A DNA stretch of 64,000 bases from contig DASXLI010000109.1 in assembly GCA_036496285.1 (NCBI GenBank), positions 16,986 through 80,985 on the forward strand, given 5' to 3'. Origin of the DNA: DP-19 sp036496285. Its GTDB lineage: Bacteria > Desulfobacterota > Binatia > UTPRO1. Below the pieces are notes generated by a model, which worked only from the letters and a program-made list of their open reading frames with translations, was not told where the DNA came from and ran no database searches. A program made the translations under genes and the position numbers. Below, piece after piece: positions 52,903-61,966 of the stretch. Every line of letters starts with the position of its first letter. Within the stretch, counting starts at the first letter, position 1.

Positions 52903-54046
52903 GCCCGAGACGACGCAGACGCCGCAGGACGCACCGCTCAGCGCGCTCGCGACCGGCGGTCACCTCTCGGGGCGCGCGATCCGCCTCGCGCTGCTCGCGC
53001 TCGCCGGCCTCGGCGCCGTCTACCTCGTGTGGACCAACCTCGGCGAGGGACGGGCCGCGCTCGGTCATCTCTCGCTGGCGCGCCTGCCGGTGTACTTCGC
53101 GCTCTCGCTCACGGTGATGACGCTGCGCTGCCTGCGCTGGCGGCTCGTGCTGCGGCGCATGGGCCAGGAGCTCGGCATGTGGCGGCTCATCCGGCTCTGG
53201 TGGGCGGGGCGCGCCGCGGGCTCCCTCATTCCCTCGGGCACCTTCGCGAGCGAGCCCGTGCGCGCCGAGCTGCTGCGCCTCCAGGGCATCCCGTTCGCCA
53301 CCGCCGCGGGCGTCGTGGCGCTCGACCGTGCCTTCGAGCTCTGCGGCAACATGATCGCGGGCCCGGCGTCGGTCGGCGTCGCGCTGATGCTCGGCGTCGG
53401 CTCGGAGCTCGCCGTCGTCATCACCTGTGCGATGGCCGCCTTCGGGCTCGGCACCTTCGCGTTCGTCTACGCGCGCGCGGCGCGCGGCCGCCCGGCGATC
53501 ACGGCCCTCTTTCCGATCCGGCGTCTCGCGCGCTTCGAGATCCTGGCGAAGCCGATCGCGCACGCGCGGCGCGCCGACGCCGCCATGCACGATCTCATCG
53601 GCGCGCACCCCCGCCTGGTACCGACCGGCATCGGCATCTCCTGCCTCATCGAGTGCGTGCAGCTCGTCGAGCTGGCGGCGCTCTTCGCGCTCTTCGGCAT
53701 CTTCCTGCCGGTGTCGATGCTGCTGCTCAGCTCGATCGGCATCGGCATCGCGCGCGTGGTGCCGGTGTCGGCGGCGCTCGGCGCGCTCGAGGCGACGCAG
53801 GTCGGCATCTTCACCCTGGGCGGCAAGACGCTCGCCCTCGGGCTCGCCGTCGGCCTCGTGCTGCGCGTCTGCGAGACGTTCTGGATCCTCGTCGGCCTGG
53901 CCTGTCTCGTGGAGGCGACGCGCGCCCGCCCGACGGCCGTCGTCCACGCGCCGACGGCCGCGTCCGCGGAAGCCGCCGGCGAGGACATCGCGGCGGCCGT
54001 GAAGGCGTTCGGCTCCGAGGCCCCGGGCGACGCGCGTTGGCCCTGA
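52880..54046 (+). CDS. Flippase-like membrane protein (LPG synthetase TM-domain family)
   Basis: 388 residues, about eight membrane segments. CLRWRLVLRRMGQEL and the motif WWAGRAAGSLIPSGTFASEPVRAELL mark the UPF0104/LPG-synthase-TM fold, with a long cytoplasmic loop around residues 200-250. Like the 23794-24750 protein it lacks a catalytic domain. Located between a deacetylase and a methyltransferase-like membrane protein, it may flip a lipid intermediate. Confidence 0.83.
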   Translation: MPTSSPPEPETTQTPQDAPLSALATGGHLSGRAIRLALLALAGLGAVYLVWTNLGEGRAALGHLSLARLPVYFALSLTVMTLRCLRWRLVLRRMGQELGMWRLIRLWWAGRAAGSLIPSGTFASEPVRAELLRLQGIPFATAAGVVALDRAFELCGNMIAGPASVGVALMLGVGSELAVVITCAMAAFGLGTFAFVYARAARGRPAITALFPIRRLARFEILAKPIAHARRADAAMHDLIGAHPRLVPTGIGISCLIECVQLVELAALFALFGIFLPVSMLLLSSIGIGIARVVPVSAALGALEATQVGIFTLGGKTLALGLAVGLVLRVCETFWILVGLACLVEATRARPTAVVHAPTAASAEAAGEDIAAAVKAFGSEAPGDARWP

Positions 54047-54618
54047 TCGCCGCGACCCTGATCGTCTTCACCCTCGGGTGGATCGTCGTCTTCACGGTGC
54101 GGACCGAGCACGTCGCGACCAAGCTCGCCGCGTCGTCGCCCGGCGAGCGGCGCTGGATTCCGCTCACCATGCTCGTGATCAGCGCCCACGTGACCCTCGC
54201 GCAGCTGCTGCTGACGCTCGTGTTCCTCGGCGTCGCGGCGCGCGGAACCGTCGGCGGCCCGGGCTCGCTCGTCGGCGGCACCGCCGTCTTCCTCGCGGGC
54301 GTCCTCTGGTGGCTCTGGGCGCGGCGGGCGCTCGGCCCCATGGCGCAGTTCCTCGACACGGTCGGACCGCCGCCACGCCTGCTCGTCGACGGGCCGTTCG
54401 CGGTCGTGCGCCACCCGCTCGCGCTCGGCACCATGCTCTGTGCGCTCGGCTCGGCGGTGGCGGTGGCGTCGCCGCTCACCTGGACGACGTTGGCGGCGTC
54501 GGTCGTCTGCCTCGGCAAGCGCTGTCTCCAGGACGAAGAGCAGCTTCGCGACGTCTTCGGCGCGCGCTACGCAGCCTACGCCGAGCACACGCACCGTCTC
54601 CTGCCGTTCGTGTGGTGA
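54037..54618 (+). CDS. ICMT/PEMT-like membrane methyltransferase
   Basis: 193 residues with four to five membrane segments. The C-terminal half has LLVDGPFAVVRHPLALGTM and CLQDEEQLRDVFGARYAAYAEH (each shown in part), the SAM-binding RHP and EE motifs of isoprenylcysteine carboxyl methyltransferase and phospholipid methyltransferase families. Substrate unknown. TTG at 54037 overlaps the flippase-like stop by 10 bases. Last gene of the plus-strand run that begins at 50743. Confidence 0.8.
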   Translation: MALIAATLIVFTLGWIVVFTVRTEHVATKLAASSPGERRWIPLTMLVISAHVTLAQLLLTLVFLGVAARGTVGGPGSLVGGTAVFLAGVLWWLWARRALGPMAQFLDTVGPPPRLLVDGPFAVVRHPLALGTMLCALGSAVAVASPLTWTTLAASVVCLGKRCLQDEEQLRDVFGARYAAYAEHTHRLLPFVW

Positions 54619-54663
54619 GGCGGGACCGCGCTTCAGGCGTTGCGTAGCTGCATCACGCCGTGG

Positions 54664-55026
54664 TCAGCCGCGCGACATCGGCGTCGGCACGTTCGCCATC
54701 GCGAGGGCCGCGCCCCCGGCCGCGACCTTCAGCTCGATCAGGATCTCGCGGAACGGCTCGCCACTCCCGTTGATCGCGGTCTCGGTGGACCCGGGCGGTA
54801 CGAAGAAGACGCTGCCGGGTTGCACGGGGATTTCGATGCGGCCGGTCCCTGCGATGTCGGCGTCGATGCGCGAGCCCTCGAGCACGCACAGCACGTAGGG
54901 ATGATCGTGCCGATGGCGGTCCGAGCGCTCGCCCGGTGCGAGCTGCATCTCCCACACGCGCACGAGCTCGTTCTCGAACAACAGCTTGGTCGCGACGTCA
55001 CCGAGGGGACGATCGTCTTGCGTCAT
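54664..55026 (-). CDS. Cupin-domain protein
   Basis: 120 residues of a single cupin barrel. Motif 1 is ERSDRHRHDHPYVLCVLEG, with His metal ligands; motif 2 is PGSVFFVPPGSTET with no His, so metal binding may be partial. AGGAGG lies upstream of the ATG at 55026. It is divergent from the RidA gene. Function not recognised. Confidence 0.78.
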   Translation of the reverse strand: MTQDDRPLGDVATKLLFENELVRVWEMQLAPGERSDRHRHDHPYVLCVLEGSRIDADIAGTGRIEIPVQPGSVFFVPPGSTETAINGSGEPFREILIELKVAAGGAALAMANVPTPMSRG

Positions 55027-55116
55027 GGGGCCTCCTGGGCCTGGGCAGTCGTCACCCGCCTCTATCATGTCCGTCGCGCTCTTGCCGTAGACTGCCGCCA
55101 CCGCTAGTCGATCGGC

Positions 55117-55515
55117 ATGCCTTCGACGCGAACCAACATCTCGAGCGGCGCACCATGGGAGCCCCTCGTCGGCTACTCGCGCGCGGTACGGGTCGGCAAC
55201 AGCGTGTGGGTTGCGGGAACGACGGCAACCGACGCGAGCGGCATGGTCGTCGGCGCCGGTGACGCCTACAAGCAGACGGTGCAGACCCTCGCGAACGTCG
55301 CCAAGGCGCTCGCCTCGGCCGGCGCTCGCATGGAGGACGTGGTGCGGACGCGCATCTACGTCATCGACATCGGCGACTGGGAGAAGATCGGCCGCGCGCA
55401 CGGCGAGGTCTTCGCCACGATCCGGCCGGCGACGGCGATGGTGCAGGTGAGCCGCCTGATCGATCCGGAGATGCTGGTCGAGATCGAGGCGGACGCGGTG
55501 ATCGAGCCGCGGTGA
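55117..55515 (+). CDS. RidA/YjgF-family protein (enamine/imine deaminase-like)
   Basis: 132 residues. Landmarks are VWVAGTTATD, the substrate-binding Arg in VVRTRIYVIDI, and RPATAMVQVSRLIDPEMLVEIEADA (quoted in part). The family hydrolyses reactive enamine/imine intermediates from PLP enzymes or acts in side-pathway chemistry. The common catalytic C-terminal Glu (IEADAV) is present. Followed 4 bases later by a DinB-like gene. Confidence 0.9.
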   Translation: MPSTRTNISSGAPWEPLVGYSRAVRVGNSVWVAGTTATDASGMVVGAGDAYKQTVQTLANVAKALASAGARMEDVVRTRIYVIDIGDWEKIGRAHGEVFATIRPATAMVQVSRLIDPEMLVEIEADAVIEPR

Positions 55516-55519
55516 GCGC

Positions 55520-56056
55520 GTGATCGTCGAGCAATACCGGCTGCTCGCGCGCTACAACACCTGGATGAACGAGCGCCTCTACGCGCTCGCGGCGACGCTG
55601 TCGGACACCGAGCGGCGCGCCGACCGCGGCGCGTTCTTCCGCTCGATCCACGGTACGTTCAACCACCTCCTGCTGGTCGAGCGCGTCTGGCTGCACCGCC
55701 TGACCGGCGACGCCGCGCTCTCCACGTCATGCGACGCGAGCGGCCACCCGATCCGCGTCCGCACGCTCGATCAGGAGCTGTACGCCGATTTCGAGGTGCT
55801 GCGCCACGAGCAGGCGACGACGGACGCGCACGTCGAGCGCTGGACCGACGGCCTCGATCCCACTGTGATCGCTGGACCGATCCGCTACCGCTCGACCGAC
55901 GGCACCGAACGCGAGCACCCGTACTGGCAGGCGGTCACGCACCTCTTCAACCACCAGACCCACCACCGCGGCCAGCTGACGACGCTCTTCTCCCAGATCG
56001 GCCACGATCCCGGCGTGACGGACCTCATCCGCCTCGCGTGGGAGTGGACGCCGTGA
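55520..56056 (+). CDS. DinB/YfiT-like four-helix metal-binding protein
   Basis: 178 residues. Three metal His positions fit the DinB pattern: FNHLLLVE (about residue 50), and HLFNHQTHHRGQLTTLFSQIG (quoted in part) near residue 140. The opening YRLLARYNTWMNERLY is typical. Members include thiol-dependent transferases; no activity can be assigned. GTG at 55520. The 3' end overlaps the convergent hydrolase by 32 bases. Confidence 0.88.
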   Translation: MIVEQYRLLARYNTWMNERLYALAATLSDTERRADRGAFFRSIHGTFNHLLLVERVWLHRLTGDAALSTSCDASGHPIRVRTLDQELYADFEVLRHEQATTDAHVERWTDGLDPTVIAGPIRYRSTDGTEREHPYWQAVTHLFNHQTHHRGQLTTLFSQIGHDPGVTDLIRLAWEWTP

Positions 56057-56966
56057 GGTCGGCGAGGAAGTAGCGCAACGCCTGGTTCAGCACGTCGGCG
56101 CGCTCCCATTGGAGGAAGTGCCCGGCGCGCGGCACCACTACCGGTCCGATGCGCTCGGTGAATACGATCTCGGCGCGCTCGGGGAAGTCGGGCCAGATGA
56201 CGTGGTCGTCGGGGCCGTAAAGCACGAGCGTCGGCACCGGGTTCGTTTCGAAGAAGCGCGGCGGCTCGGACAGCGGGCGCGCGCCGACGGCCGACTCGTA
56301 GTTACCGAAGCCGGCGCGCAGCTTCGCCGCGTCGGCGAACGGCTCGGTCATGAAGTCGACGTCGTCGGGGGCGAACGCGCCGGGCGTCGCCCAGAAGCGC
56401 GGGCCGTAGAACTGCGCGACGTAGCGGCGGCGCTTGTCCGGCGTGTCGAGCTCGGCGGCAAGCGCGTCGGCGTCGCGCCCCTGTCGTACGTAGTAGTCAG
56501 CGGCCATGCGCACGCGCGCCTGCGGCTTCGTCGGCAGGCCGGCGGCCGTGAATGCCTCGGGCAGGAGCGGCAGGATGGAGTTGAAGATGCACTGCCGCAC
56601 GACGAAGCCGGGGAAGCGCAGGCCGAGATCCTGGATGACGCCGCCGCCGAGATCGCCGCCCGCCGCCGCGCAGCGACGGTGCCCGAGCACGTCGTGGACG
56701 AGCGCGTGCAGATCGCCAGCGTGTGCCGCGAGATCATAGAAGCCGTCCGGCGCGAGATCCGAGGCGCCGAAACCGCGCAGATCGGGGACGATCACCTCGA
56801 ACCCGGCGGCGGCGAGCGCCGCGACGTTGCGCCACCAGATACGCATCGTCTCCGGCCATCCGTGCACGAGGAGCAGCGGGAAGCCGCCGATGCCCTCGCG
56901 CAGATAGGCGAGCTCGAGCCCCTCGCGCACCTGCGCGCGGTGCACGTGGAACGTCGGCCGGGTCAC
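56025..56966 (-). CDS. Alpha/beta hydrolase (epoxide hydrolase/dehalogenase-like)
   Basis: 313 residues. Oxyanion motif LLVHGWPETMRIW, nucleophile elbow GGDLGGG with Asp as nucleophile (near residue 106), second acid in YGPDDHVIW and base His in PRAGHFLQWE. An Asp nucleophile and HGWP are the marks of epoxide hydrolases, haloalkane and fluoroacetate dehalogenases. Which of these applies needs the cap-domain residues; a Tyr pair for epoxide opening is not certain. Confidence 0.87.
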   Translation of the reverse strand: MTRPTFHVHRAQVREGLELAYLREGIGGFPLLLVHGWPETMRIWWRNVAALAAAGFEVIVPDLRGFGASDLAPDGFYDLAAHAGDLHALVHDVLGHRRCAAAGGDLGGGVIQDLGLRFPGFVVRQCIFNSILPLLPEAFTAAGLPTKPQARVRMAADYYVRQGRDADALAAELDTPDKRRRYVAQFYGPRFWATPGAFAPDDVDFMTEPFADAAKLRAGFGNYESAVGARPLSEPPRFFETNPVPTLVLYGPDDHVIWPDFPERAEIVFTERIGPVVVPRAGHFLQWERADVLNQALRYFLADLTASTPTRGG

Positions 56967-56976
56967 GAGCGCCGCC

Positions 56977-57651
56977 TCAGGACGTCTCGCCCGCGGCGCG
57001 CTTGCGGACGATGGTCAGGCCGTCGGAGATCGGCAGCATCACCGCCTCGACGCGGCGGTCGTCCACGAGCGCGTCGTTCAGCGCGCGCAGCGCGAGCGTG
57101 CTCTCGTCGGTCGTGTCCGGCGACAGGACGGAGCCGCCCCAGAGCACGTTGTCGAACAGGATGAGGCCATTCGGCCGCAGGCGCGACAGGATCTCCTCGT
57201 AGTAGTCGCGATAGCCGGTCTTGTCGGCGTCGATGAAGGCGAAGTCGAACTGCTCACCGGCTGGCAGCGCGCGCAGGGTGTCGAGGGCCGGCCCGAGCTG
57301 CACCTCGATGTTGCGGCCGACGCCGGCGCGCTCCCAGTAGTGCCGCCCGATGTTCGTCCACTCCTCGTTCAGGTCGCAGCACAGCAGGTGCCCGTCGTCG
57401 CCGAGGCCGCGCGCGATGCAGAGCGCGCTGTAGCCGGTGAAGGTGCCGATCTCGATCGCGGAGCGCGCTCCGATCGCACGCACGAGGAGCGTCATCAGCG
57501 CGCCCTGCTCGGGCGCCACCTGCATGCGGCCGATCGGGCCAAGGGCCTCCGTCTCCCTGACGAGCTCCATGAGGACGGGGTCCCGGTCGCTGCGGTGCGC
57601 GACGACGTACGCATAGAGCGCCGGGTCGAGCTTCGTGAACTTGTCGGACAT
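56977..57651 (-). CDS. O-methyltransferase (caffeoyl-CoA/catechol type)
   Basis: 224 residues. SAM motif I is AIEIGTFTGYSALCIARGL; the metal-binding Asp lies in FAFIDADKTGYRDYYE and the later metal ligands in LFDNVLWGG. This family methylates catechol-like hydroxyls with a divalent metal. GGGAGGG lies upstream of the ATG. It sits 10 bases upstream of the hydrolase gene on the same strand. Modifying an aromatic starter unit is possible but not shown. Confidence 0.9.
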   Translation of the reverse strand: MSDKFTKLDPALYAYVVAHRSDRDPVLMELVRETEALGPIGRMQVAPEQGALMTLLVRAIGARSAIEIGTFTGYSALCIARGLGDDGHLLCCDLNEEWTNIGRHYWERAGVGRNIEVQLGPALDTLRALPAGEQFDFAFIDADKTGYRDYYEEILSRLRPNGLILFDNVLWGGSVLSPDTTDESTLALRALNDALVDDRRVEAVMLPISDGLTIVRKRAAGETS

Positions 57652-57757
57652 GCGCGGGCCCTCCCGGGCGCAGGATGACCGCGGCGACGGCCCAGTTCAA
57701 GCCGGGCGGCCGCCGCGAGCATTCCCTCGGCTTCCCGCGGCTGCTACAGGGCCCCGG

Positions 57758-58183
57758 ATGATTCTCGAGGTGAAACTCGCGCTGACCGCCGCCGGCACGT
57801 TCTTCCTGACCGCGCTCGTCACCGGCGTGTGGAAGTACCGGCACATGCTGAACGACCCGTCGCATCTCGCGCCTCCCTACGTGGACGTCGCCCACCGCGC
57901 AGCGCTCCTCTATACGTTTGCTGCCCTCTTTCTCGCGCGCATGGTCGAGGACAGCGCCTTCCCGCGCGCGGTGAACGTCGCCGCGATCGGTGGGCCGCTC
58001 CTCTTCTTCGCGATCGCGATCGCGACGTACGTCGCCCTCGGCCTCGAAAACCGTACCGACAACCAGTTCCGCGAGCGCAACTTCGGCACCACCTGGGGCA
58101 TGGTCGGGCTGATCGTCGCCGAGATCGGCGGGTTCGGGACCCTCTTTGCCGGCTTCCTGCTGCGCGCCTGGGCCGGCTGGTAG
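57758..58183 (+). CDS. Four-helix membrane protein of unknown function
   Basis: 141 residues with four hydrophobic segments (about 5-25, 48-65, 72-92 and 112-135). It keeps His residues in YRHMLN, SHLAPP and DVAHRA, which might ligate heme or metal. The second half NRTDNQFRERNFGTTWGMVG is polar between helices. I do not recognise the family. ATG at 57758. Transcribed alone, divergent from the O-methyltransferase gene. Confidence 0.75.
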   Translation: MILEVKLALTAAGTFFLTALVTGVWKYRHMLNDPSHLAPPYVDVAHRAALLYTFAALFLARMVEDSAFPRAVNVAAIGGPLLFFAIAIATYVALGLENRTDNQFRERNFGTTWGMVGLIVAEIGGFGTLFAGFLLRAWAGW

Positions 58184-58303
58184 CGACGCGCCGCTCCGAA
58201 GTCCGAGTGGACCGCGTACGGGACGGCTGGTACAAAACATGTATATGTCTCCCGATCAGCCTGCCCGCGCCGTCGACGGGCCCGCAGCCTCCCTCGCTCA
58301 TCG

Positions 58304-59275
58304 GTGAGCCTTCGGCCGGCGCTGCGCGCGCTCCGTTTCGACGGGCTGTGGTGGCGGAAATTCGCCTACCTCGGGAGCGTCTACGGTCCGGAGTGGTGGA
58401 AGCGCTACTCGCCGCCCTGGATCGCGGCGCTCATCTTTCTCTTCGTGAAGCGCAACCGGCACGGCGCGGTCGCCAACCAACGGCGGGTGCTCGGCAGCCA
58501 GGGCTGGCTGCGCGACCGCTGGAACGGGCTCAAGGTGTTCATCTCCTTCGCGCACTGCATGAATGAGGCGCTCGAGTGCCTGAGCCCGCGGCCGATGCCG
58601 ATCACGATCGATCGTCCCGAGAACGACCCGATCGAGGCTGCGGTGCGCGAGGGGCGCGGCACGGTGCTCGTCACATGCCATTTCGGCAACTGGGACGTCG
58701 CGGCGCGGACGCTGGCGCGCTACGGCCGCCCGTTCAACCTCGTGATGGCGCGCGAGGCCAACGAGACGACCGCCGAATACGTGCGCGATGCGCGCGAGCG
58801 TGCCGGCATGCGCGTGCTGCTCTCCGACAGCTCCGTGTACGGGCCGTTCAACATGCTGCGCGCGCTACGCCGGAACGAGATCGTCGCGCTGCAGCTCGAC
58901 CGTCCGATCGGCGGGGACGGCGCGCGCCCGGTCGAGTTCTTCGGCGCGCCGGCGCTCTTCCAGAGCGGCGCGATCCGTCTCGCGCGCCTCGCGGGGACGC
59001 CGATCCTGCCGGTGTTCGTCGCGCGCCGCGGCCCGCGCCACTACCGCATTGTGGTAGGTCCGGAGCGCTTCGTCGCGCGCGCGGCGACGCAGGACGACAT
59101 GGACCGGGTGCTCGCCGGCATCATCGCCGAGTTCGAGGATCTGGTGCGCGAGTACCCCGACCAGTGGTTCCAGTTCGCGCCCTACTGGCCGGAGGACGGC
59201 GCGCTCGTCGGCCGCATCGCGAGCCCGGCGCGGGCCGGCCGCGCCGCCCCGCCGCCGGTCGCACGGGCACGCTGA
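58304..59275 (+). CDS. Lipid acyltransferase of the HtrB/LpxL-PlsC type
   Basis: 323 residues. The catalytic motif is TCHFGNWDVAAR (H-x4-D, near residues 125-130). Further blocks are LNRPI-like ALQLDRPIGG and RLAGTPILPVFVARRG. LpxL/HtrB-family enzymes transfer acyl groups from ACP or CoA to lipid A precursors; related bacterial proteins acylate other lipids. Only one weak membrane segment is visible near the N-terminus. GTG start at 58304. The 120 bases before it hold an A/T-rich patch near 58234-58245 that could be a promoter. Confidence 0.82.
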   Translation: MSLRPALRALRFDGLWWRKFAYLGSVYGPEWWKRYSPPWIAALIFLFVKRNRHGAVANQRRVLGSQGWLRDRWNGLKVFISFAHCMNEALECLSPRPMPITIDRPENDPIEAAVREGRGTVLVTCHFGNWDVAARTLARYGRPFNLVMAREANETTAEYVRDARERAGMRVLLSDSSVYGPFNMLRALRRNEIVALQLDRPIGGDGARPVEFFGAPALFQSGAIRLARLAGTPILPVFVARRGPRHYRIVVGPERFVARAATQDDMDRVLAGIIAEFEDLVREYPDQWFQFAPYWPEDGALVGRIASPARAGRAAPPPVARAR

Positions 59276-59282
59276 GGTCGAC

Positions 59283-59678
59283 ATGCGCATGCTGCACACC
59301 ATGATCCGGGTCGGCAACCTCGACCGCTCGCTCGCCTTCTACTGCGACGTTCTCGGAATGCGCCTCCTGCGCAGGAAGGATTACGAGTCGGGCCGCTTCA
59401 CGCTCGCCTTCGTCGGCTACGGCGACGAGGACCACCACACGGTGATCGAGCTGACGCACAACTGGGACACGGAGCGTTACGACCTCGGCAGCGGCTTCGG
59501 CCACGTCGCGCTCGGCGTCGACGACATCTATGCGACGTGCGAGACGCTGCGCGGCAAGGGCGCCAAGATCGTGCGCGAGCCCGGCCCGATGAAGCACGGC
59601 GGGTCGGAGATCGCGTTCATCGAGGATCCCGACGGCTACAAGATCGAGCTGATTCAGCTGCGCGGCCGCCGCGACTGA
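59283..59678 (+). CDS. gloA: Lactoylglutathione lyase (glyoxalase I)
   Basis: 131 residues, full length. The metal ligands His (LHTMIRV, residue 5), Glu (TVIELTHNW), His (GFGHVALGV) and Glu (YKIELIQ) are all in place, the Ni-type bacterial GloA pattern. It detoxifies methylglyoxal through the glutathione hemithioacetal. ATG at 59283, 7 bases after the acyltransferase stop. The last 25 bases overlap the convergent hydrolase gene. Confidence 0.94.
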   Translation: MRMLHTMIRVGNLDRSLAFYCDVLGMRLLRRKDYESGRFTLAFVGYGDEDHHTVIELTHNWDTERYDLGSGFGHVALGVDDIYATCETLRGKGAKIVREPGPMKHGGSEIAFIEDPDGYKIELIQLRGRRD

Positions 59679-60397
59679 TCGACGGCGAAGCGCGCGAACT
59701 CGGCAACCGCGTCGAGCAGACCCGGCGCGCCGAACACGTCGTTGTGGTGCGCGCCGGCCGCGCGGAAGAAGCGCTTCGGCTCGGGTGCGGCCGCGTAGAG
59801 CTCCTCGCCGAGCGCGAATGGCACGAGCTCGTCGACGTCGCCGTGCGCGACCAGCACCGGCACCTGCAGCAACCGGACGCGGGAGAGCGAGTCGAAGCGG
59901 CGCCCCGCGAGCGCCGCGAGCGCGCCATAGTGCGCGCGCGCGACGTCGTGGAGGCTGGTGAACGTCGAGACGACCGCGACGCCGGCGCACGGCCGCTCGC
60001 AGGCAAGGTGGATCGACACCGCACCACCGAGCGACTCGCCAAAGCAGAGCATCGTCGCGGGATCGACGCCGCGGGCGCGAACGTCGTCGTACGCGGCGCG
60101 CGCGTCGCGGTAGCAGCCGGCCTCCGACGGCCGTCCCTCGCTCCGCCCGTAGCCGCGGTAGTCGTATGCGAGCACGCTGAGGCCGCGGTCGCGCAGCGCC
60201 AGGAGCACCTCCACGCGGCCGGCGATGTTACCTCCGTTGCCATGCGACCACAGGAGCGTCGCGACCTCCGGCGCGGCCCGGGCATACCAGGCGTGCAGTC
60301 GCACGCCGTCCTCCGCCGTGATCCAGCGCTCCTCGACGCCGTCGGGCGCCGGCGGCACGAACGCCTCGGGAAAGAAGATGAGCTGCTCGAGCAGCAC
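59654..60397 (-). CDS. Alpha/beta hydrolase (BEM46/serine aminopeptidase-like)
   Basis: 247 residues. Oxyanion strand LLWSHGNGGN, LAYDYRGYGRSEG, nucleophile CFGESLGGAV (Ser near residue 123), acid in AHGDVDELVP and base His in AGAHHND. The opening LIFFPEAF is typical of the BEM46-like membrane-associated esterases. Substrate unknown. Divergent from the SnoaL-like gene with 85 bases between. Confidence 0.87.
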   Translation of the reverse strand: MLLEQLIFFPEAFVPPAPDGVEERWITAEDGVRLHAWYARAAPEVATLLWSHGNGGNIAGRVEVLLALRDRGLSVLAYDYRGYGRSEGRPSEAGCYRDARAAYDDVRARGVDPATMLCFGESLGGAVSIHLACERPCAGVAVVSTFTSLHDVARAHYGALAALAGRRFDSLSRVRLLQVPVLVAHGDVDELVPFALGEELYAAAPEPKRFFRAAGAHHNDVFGAPGLLDAVAEFARFAVDQSRRPRS

Positions 60398-60482
60398 GCC
60401 AGATCGCTATACCAGCAGCAGCCGCGCACCAAGCGGTTGCAACCGAACAGCGCCGTTGGCATCTGAGGAGAAGGAGCCGCCT

Positions 60483-60938
60483 ATGGACGACGCTTCCCGC
60501 AGGAGCGAGAGCCCTCGCATGGCCGCCGCGCACGAGTACGAGCGCGCCTTGTTCGCCGTTGACATGGAGGCCGTCGGGCGCTGCCTCACCGACGACGTCG
60601 TCTACTGGATCGCGGGCGCGCCGCCGATCGGCGGCGAGTGGCACGGGCGCGCTGCCGTGCTGCGCGCGTTCACCGAGCGTGAGTTCGGCCTCGGCCCGGG
60701 CCTTCAGAGCGAGGACGTGTGGCGCGTCTGGTACGAGGCCGACGAGCGCGTGATCGTCGAGATCCGCGAGCGCAGCTGGCTGCCGGGCAGCTCCGCCGAC
60801 GTGATGGACCAGCGCACCTGCGCCATCCTGCGCTTCCGCGGCGACCGCATCTGCGAGATGCGCGACTACACGGACAGCCACGTCTACGAGGAGTTCCGCC
60901 GCCGCCACCCTGAGCTGCCGAAGTTCCGGCGGGACTGA
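60483..60938 (+). CDS. SnoaL/NTF2-like protein
   Basis: 151 residues with the NTF2 cone fold: helices at 15-35, DDVVYWIAGAPPIGGEWHGR, then strands including VIVEIRERSWLPG and ICEMRDYTDSHVYEEF. The fold serves as isomerase, hydrolase or dehydratase in polyketide and other pathways; no catalytic set is certain. AAGGAG is well placed upstream of the ATG at 60483. Confidence 0.8.
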   Translation: MDDASRRSESPRMAAAHEYERALFAVDMEAVGRCLTDDVVYWIAGAPPIGGEWHGRAAVLRAFTEREFGLGPGLQSEDVWRVWYEADERVIVEIRERSWLPGSSADVMDQRTCAILRFRGDRICEMRDYTDSHVYEEFRRRHPELPKFRRD

Positions 60939-60956
60939 GCGCCGCGACTCTTCGGC

Positions 60957-61289
60957 TCAGCCGAGGAGGCCGGTGAACCAGCCGCGGCTCACGAAATCGG
61001 CCATCGTGAGCACGATCATGATCGCGAGCCAGAAGAAGGCGATCGCGACCATGAGCGGCGTGAGGCGCGCGGTGTAGCGGAGGTGCATGAAGTAGAGGAG
61101 CACGAGCGATGCCTTCACCACGGCGATCGTGAGGGCGACGAAGACGTTCATCCGGCCGAGGTCGACGAACGCGACCGCGGTCGTGACGCCGGTCAGCACG
61201 AGCAGGGTCGCGAAGATCCCGAAGTAGACCGACAACGGCACGACGTGGTCGTGCGCGGTGGACGCGGCGGCGTGATCGTCGCGCGTCAC
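60957..61289 (-). CDS. Cytochrome c oxidase subunit IV
   Basis: 110 residues with three membrane segments (about 20-40, 48-68 and 78-100). The short His-rich N-terminus DDHAAASTAHDHV and the segment VVKASLVLLYFMHLRY are typical of the prokaryotic COX IV family (CtaF/CyoD-like). It stabilises the oxidase. GTG at 61289 overlaps the subunit III stop (GTGA). Confidence 0.88.
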   Translation of the reverse strand: MTRDDHAAASTAHDHVVPLSVYFGIFATLLVLTGVTTAVAFVDLGRMNVFVALTIAVVKASLVLLYFMHLRYTARLTPLMVAIAFFWLAIMIVLTMADFVSRGWFTGLLG

Positions 61290-61966
61290 GTGTGGCGCTC
61301 CACGAGGTAGAGCAGCGGGAAGAGGAAGATCCACACGATGTCGACGAAGTGCCAGTAGAGGCCGGTCAGCTCGACGGGCGTGTAGTAGTCTGGACCGAAG
61401 CGGCCGCGCAGCGCCATGACGCCCAGCACGGCGAGGACGCATACGCCGATCACCATGTGGAGCGCGTGCAGCCCCGTCATGCAGAAGTACAGGCAGAAGA
61501 ACAGCTGGCTCTGCTGGGGGTCGGCGCCTTCGTAGTGGAAGTAGGGGCCGGGCACGTGGTGCTCGTGGAACTTCTGCGCGTACTCGATCGCCTTGATGCC
61601 GAGGAAGACGGTGCCGAGCGCGATCGTCGCGAAGAGGAAGAGCGCTACGAGACGGCCGTTGCGGCTCACCTGCGCCGTGTGCACCGCAAGCGCCATCGTG
61701 AGGCTCGAGCCGATCAGCACCGCGGTGTTGATCGTGCCGAGCTGGATGTCGAGGGTGGAGCTCGCATGCCCGAAGGCCTCCGGGTAGAGCGACCGGTAGA
61801 CCGTGTAGATGGTGAAGAGCCCGCCGAAGAACAGGATCTCGGTGAGCAGGAAGACCCACATGCCGAGGCCGGACGCCTCGTGCTGCTGGATCGCATCGTC
61901 GAACTGGTGGGCCGTCGCGGGCGGCAGACTGCCGCGCCGCGCGGTCGCCGTCGCGCGCTCAGACAA
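61286..61966 (-). CDS. coxC: Cytochrome c oxidase subunit III
   Basis: 226 residues with five membrane segments. Landmarks are GMWVFLLTEILFFGGLF, the helix with GLHALHMVIGV and the end LYWHFVDIVWIFLFPLLYL. It lacks the first two helices of seven-helix subunits, as in caa3-type oxidases. TTG at 61966 with GAAGGAGG upstream, inside the subunit I end. Confidence 0.93.
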   Translation of the reverse strand: MSERATATARRGSLPPATAHQFDDAIQQHEASGLGMWVFLLTEILFFGGLFTIYTVYRSLYPEAFGHASSTLDIQLGTINTAVLIGSSLTMALAVHTAQVSRNGRLVALFLFATIALGTVFLGIKAIEYAQKFHEHHVPGPYFHYEGADPQQSQLFFCLYFCMTGLHALHMVIGVCVLAVLGVMALRGRFGPDYYTPVELTGLYWHFVDIVWIFLFPLLYLVERHT

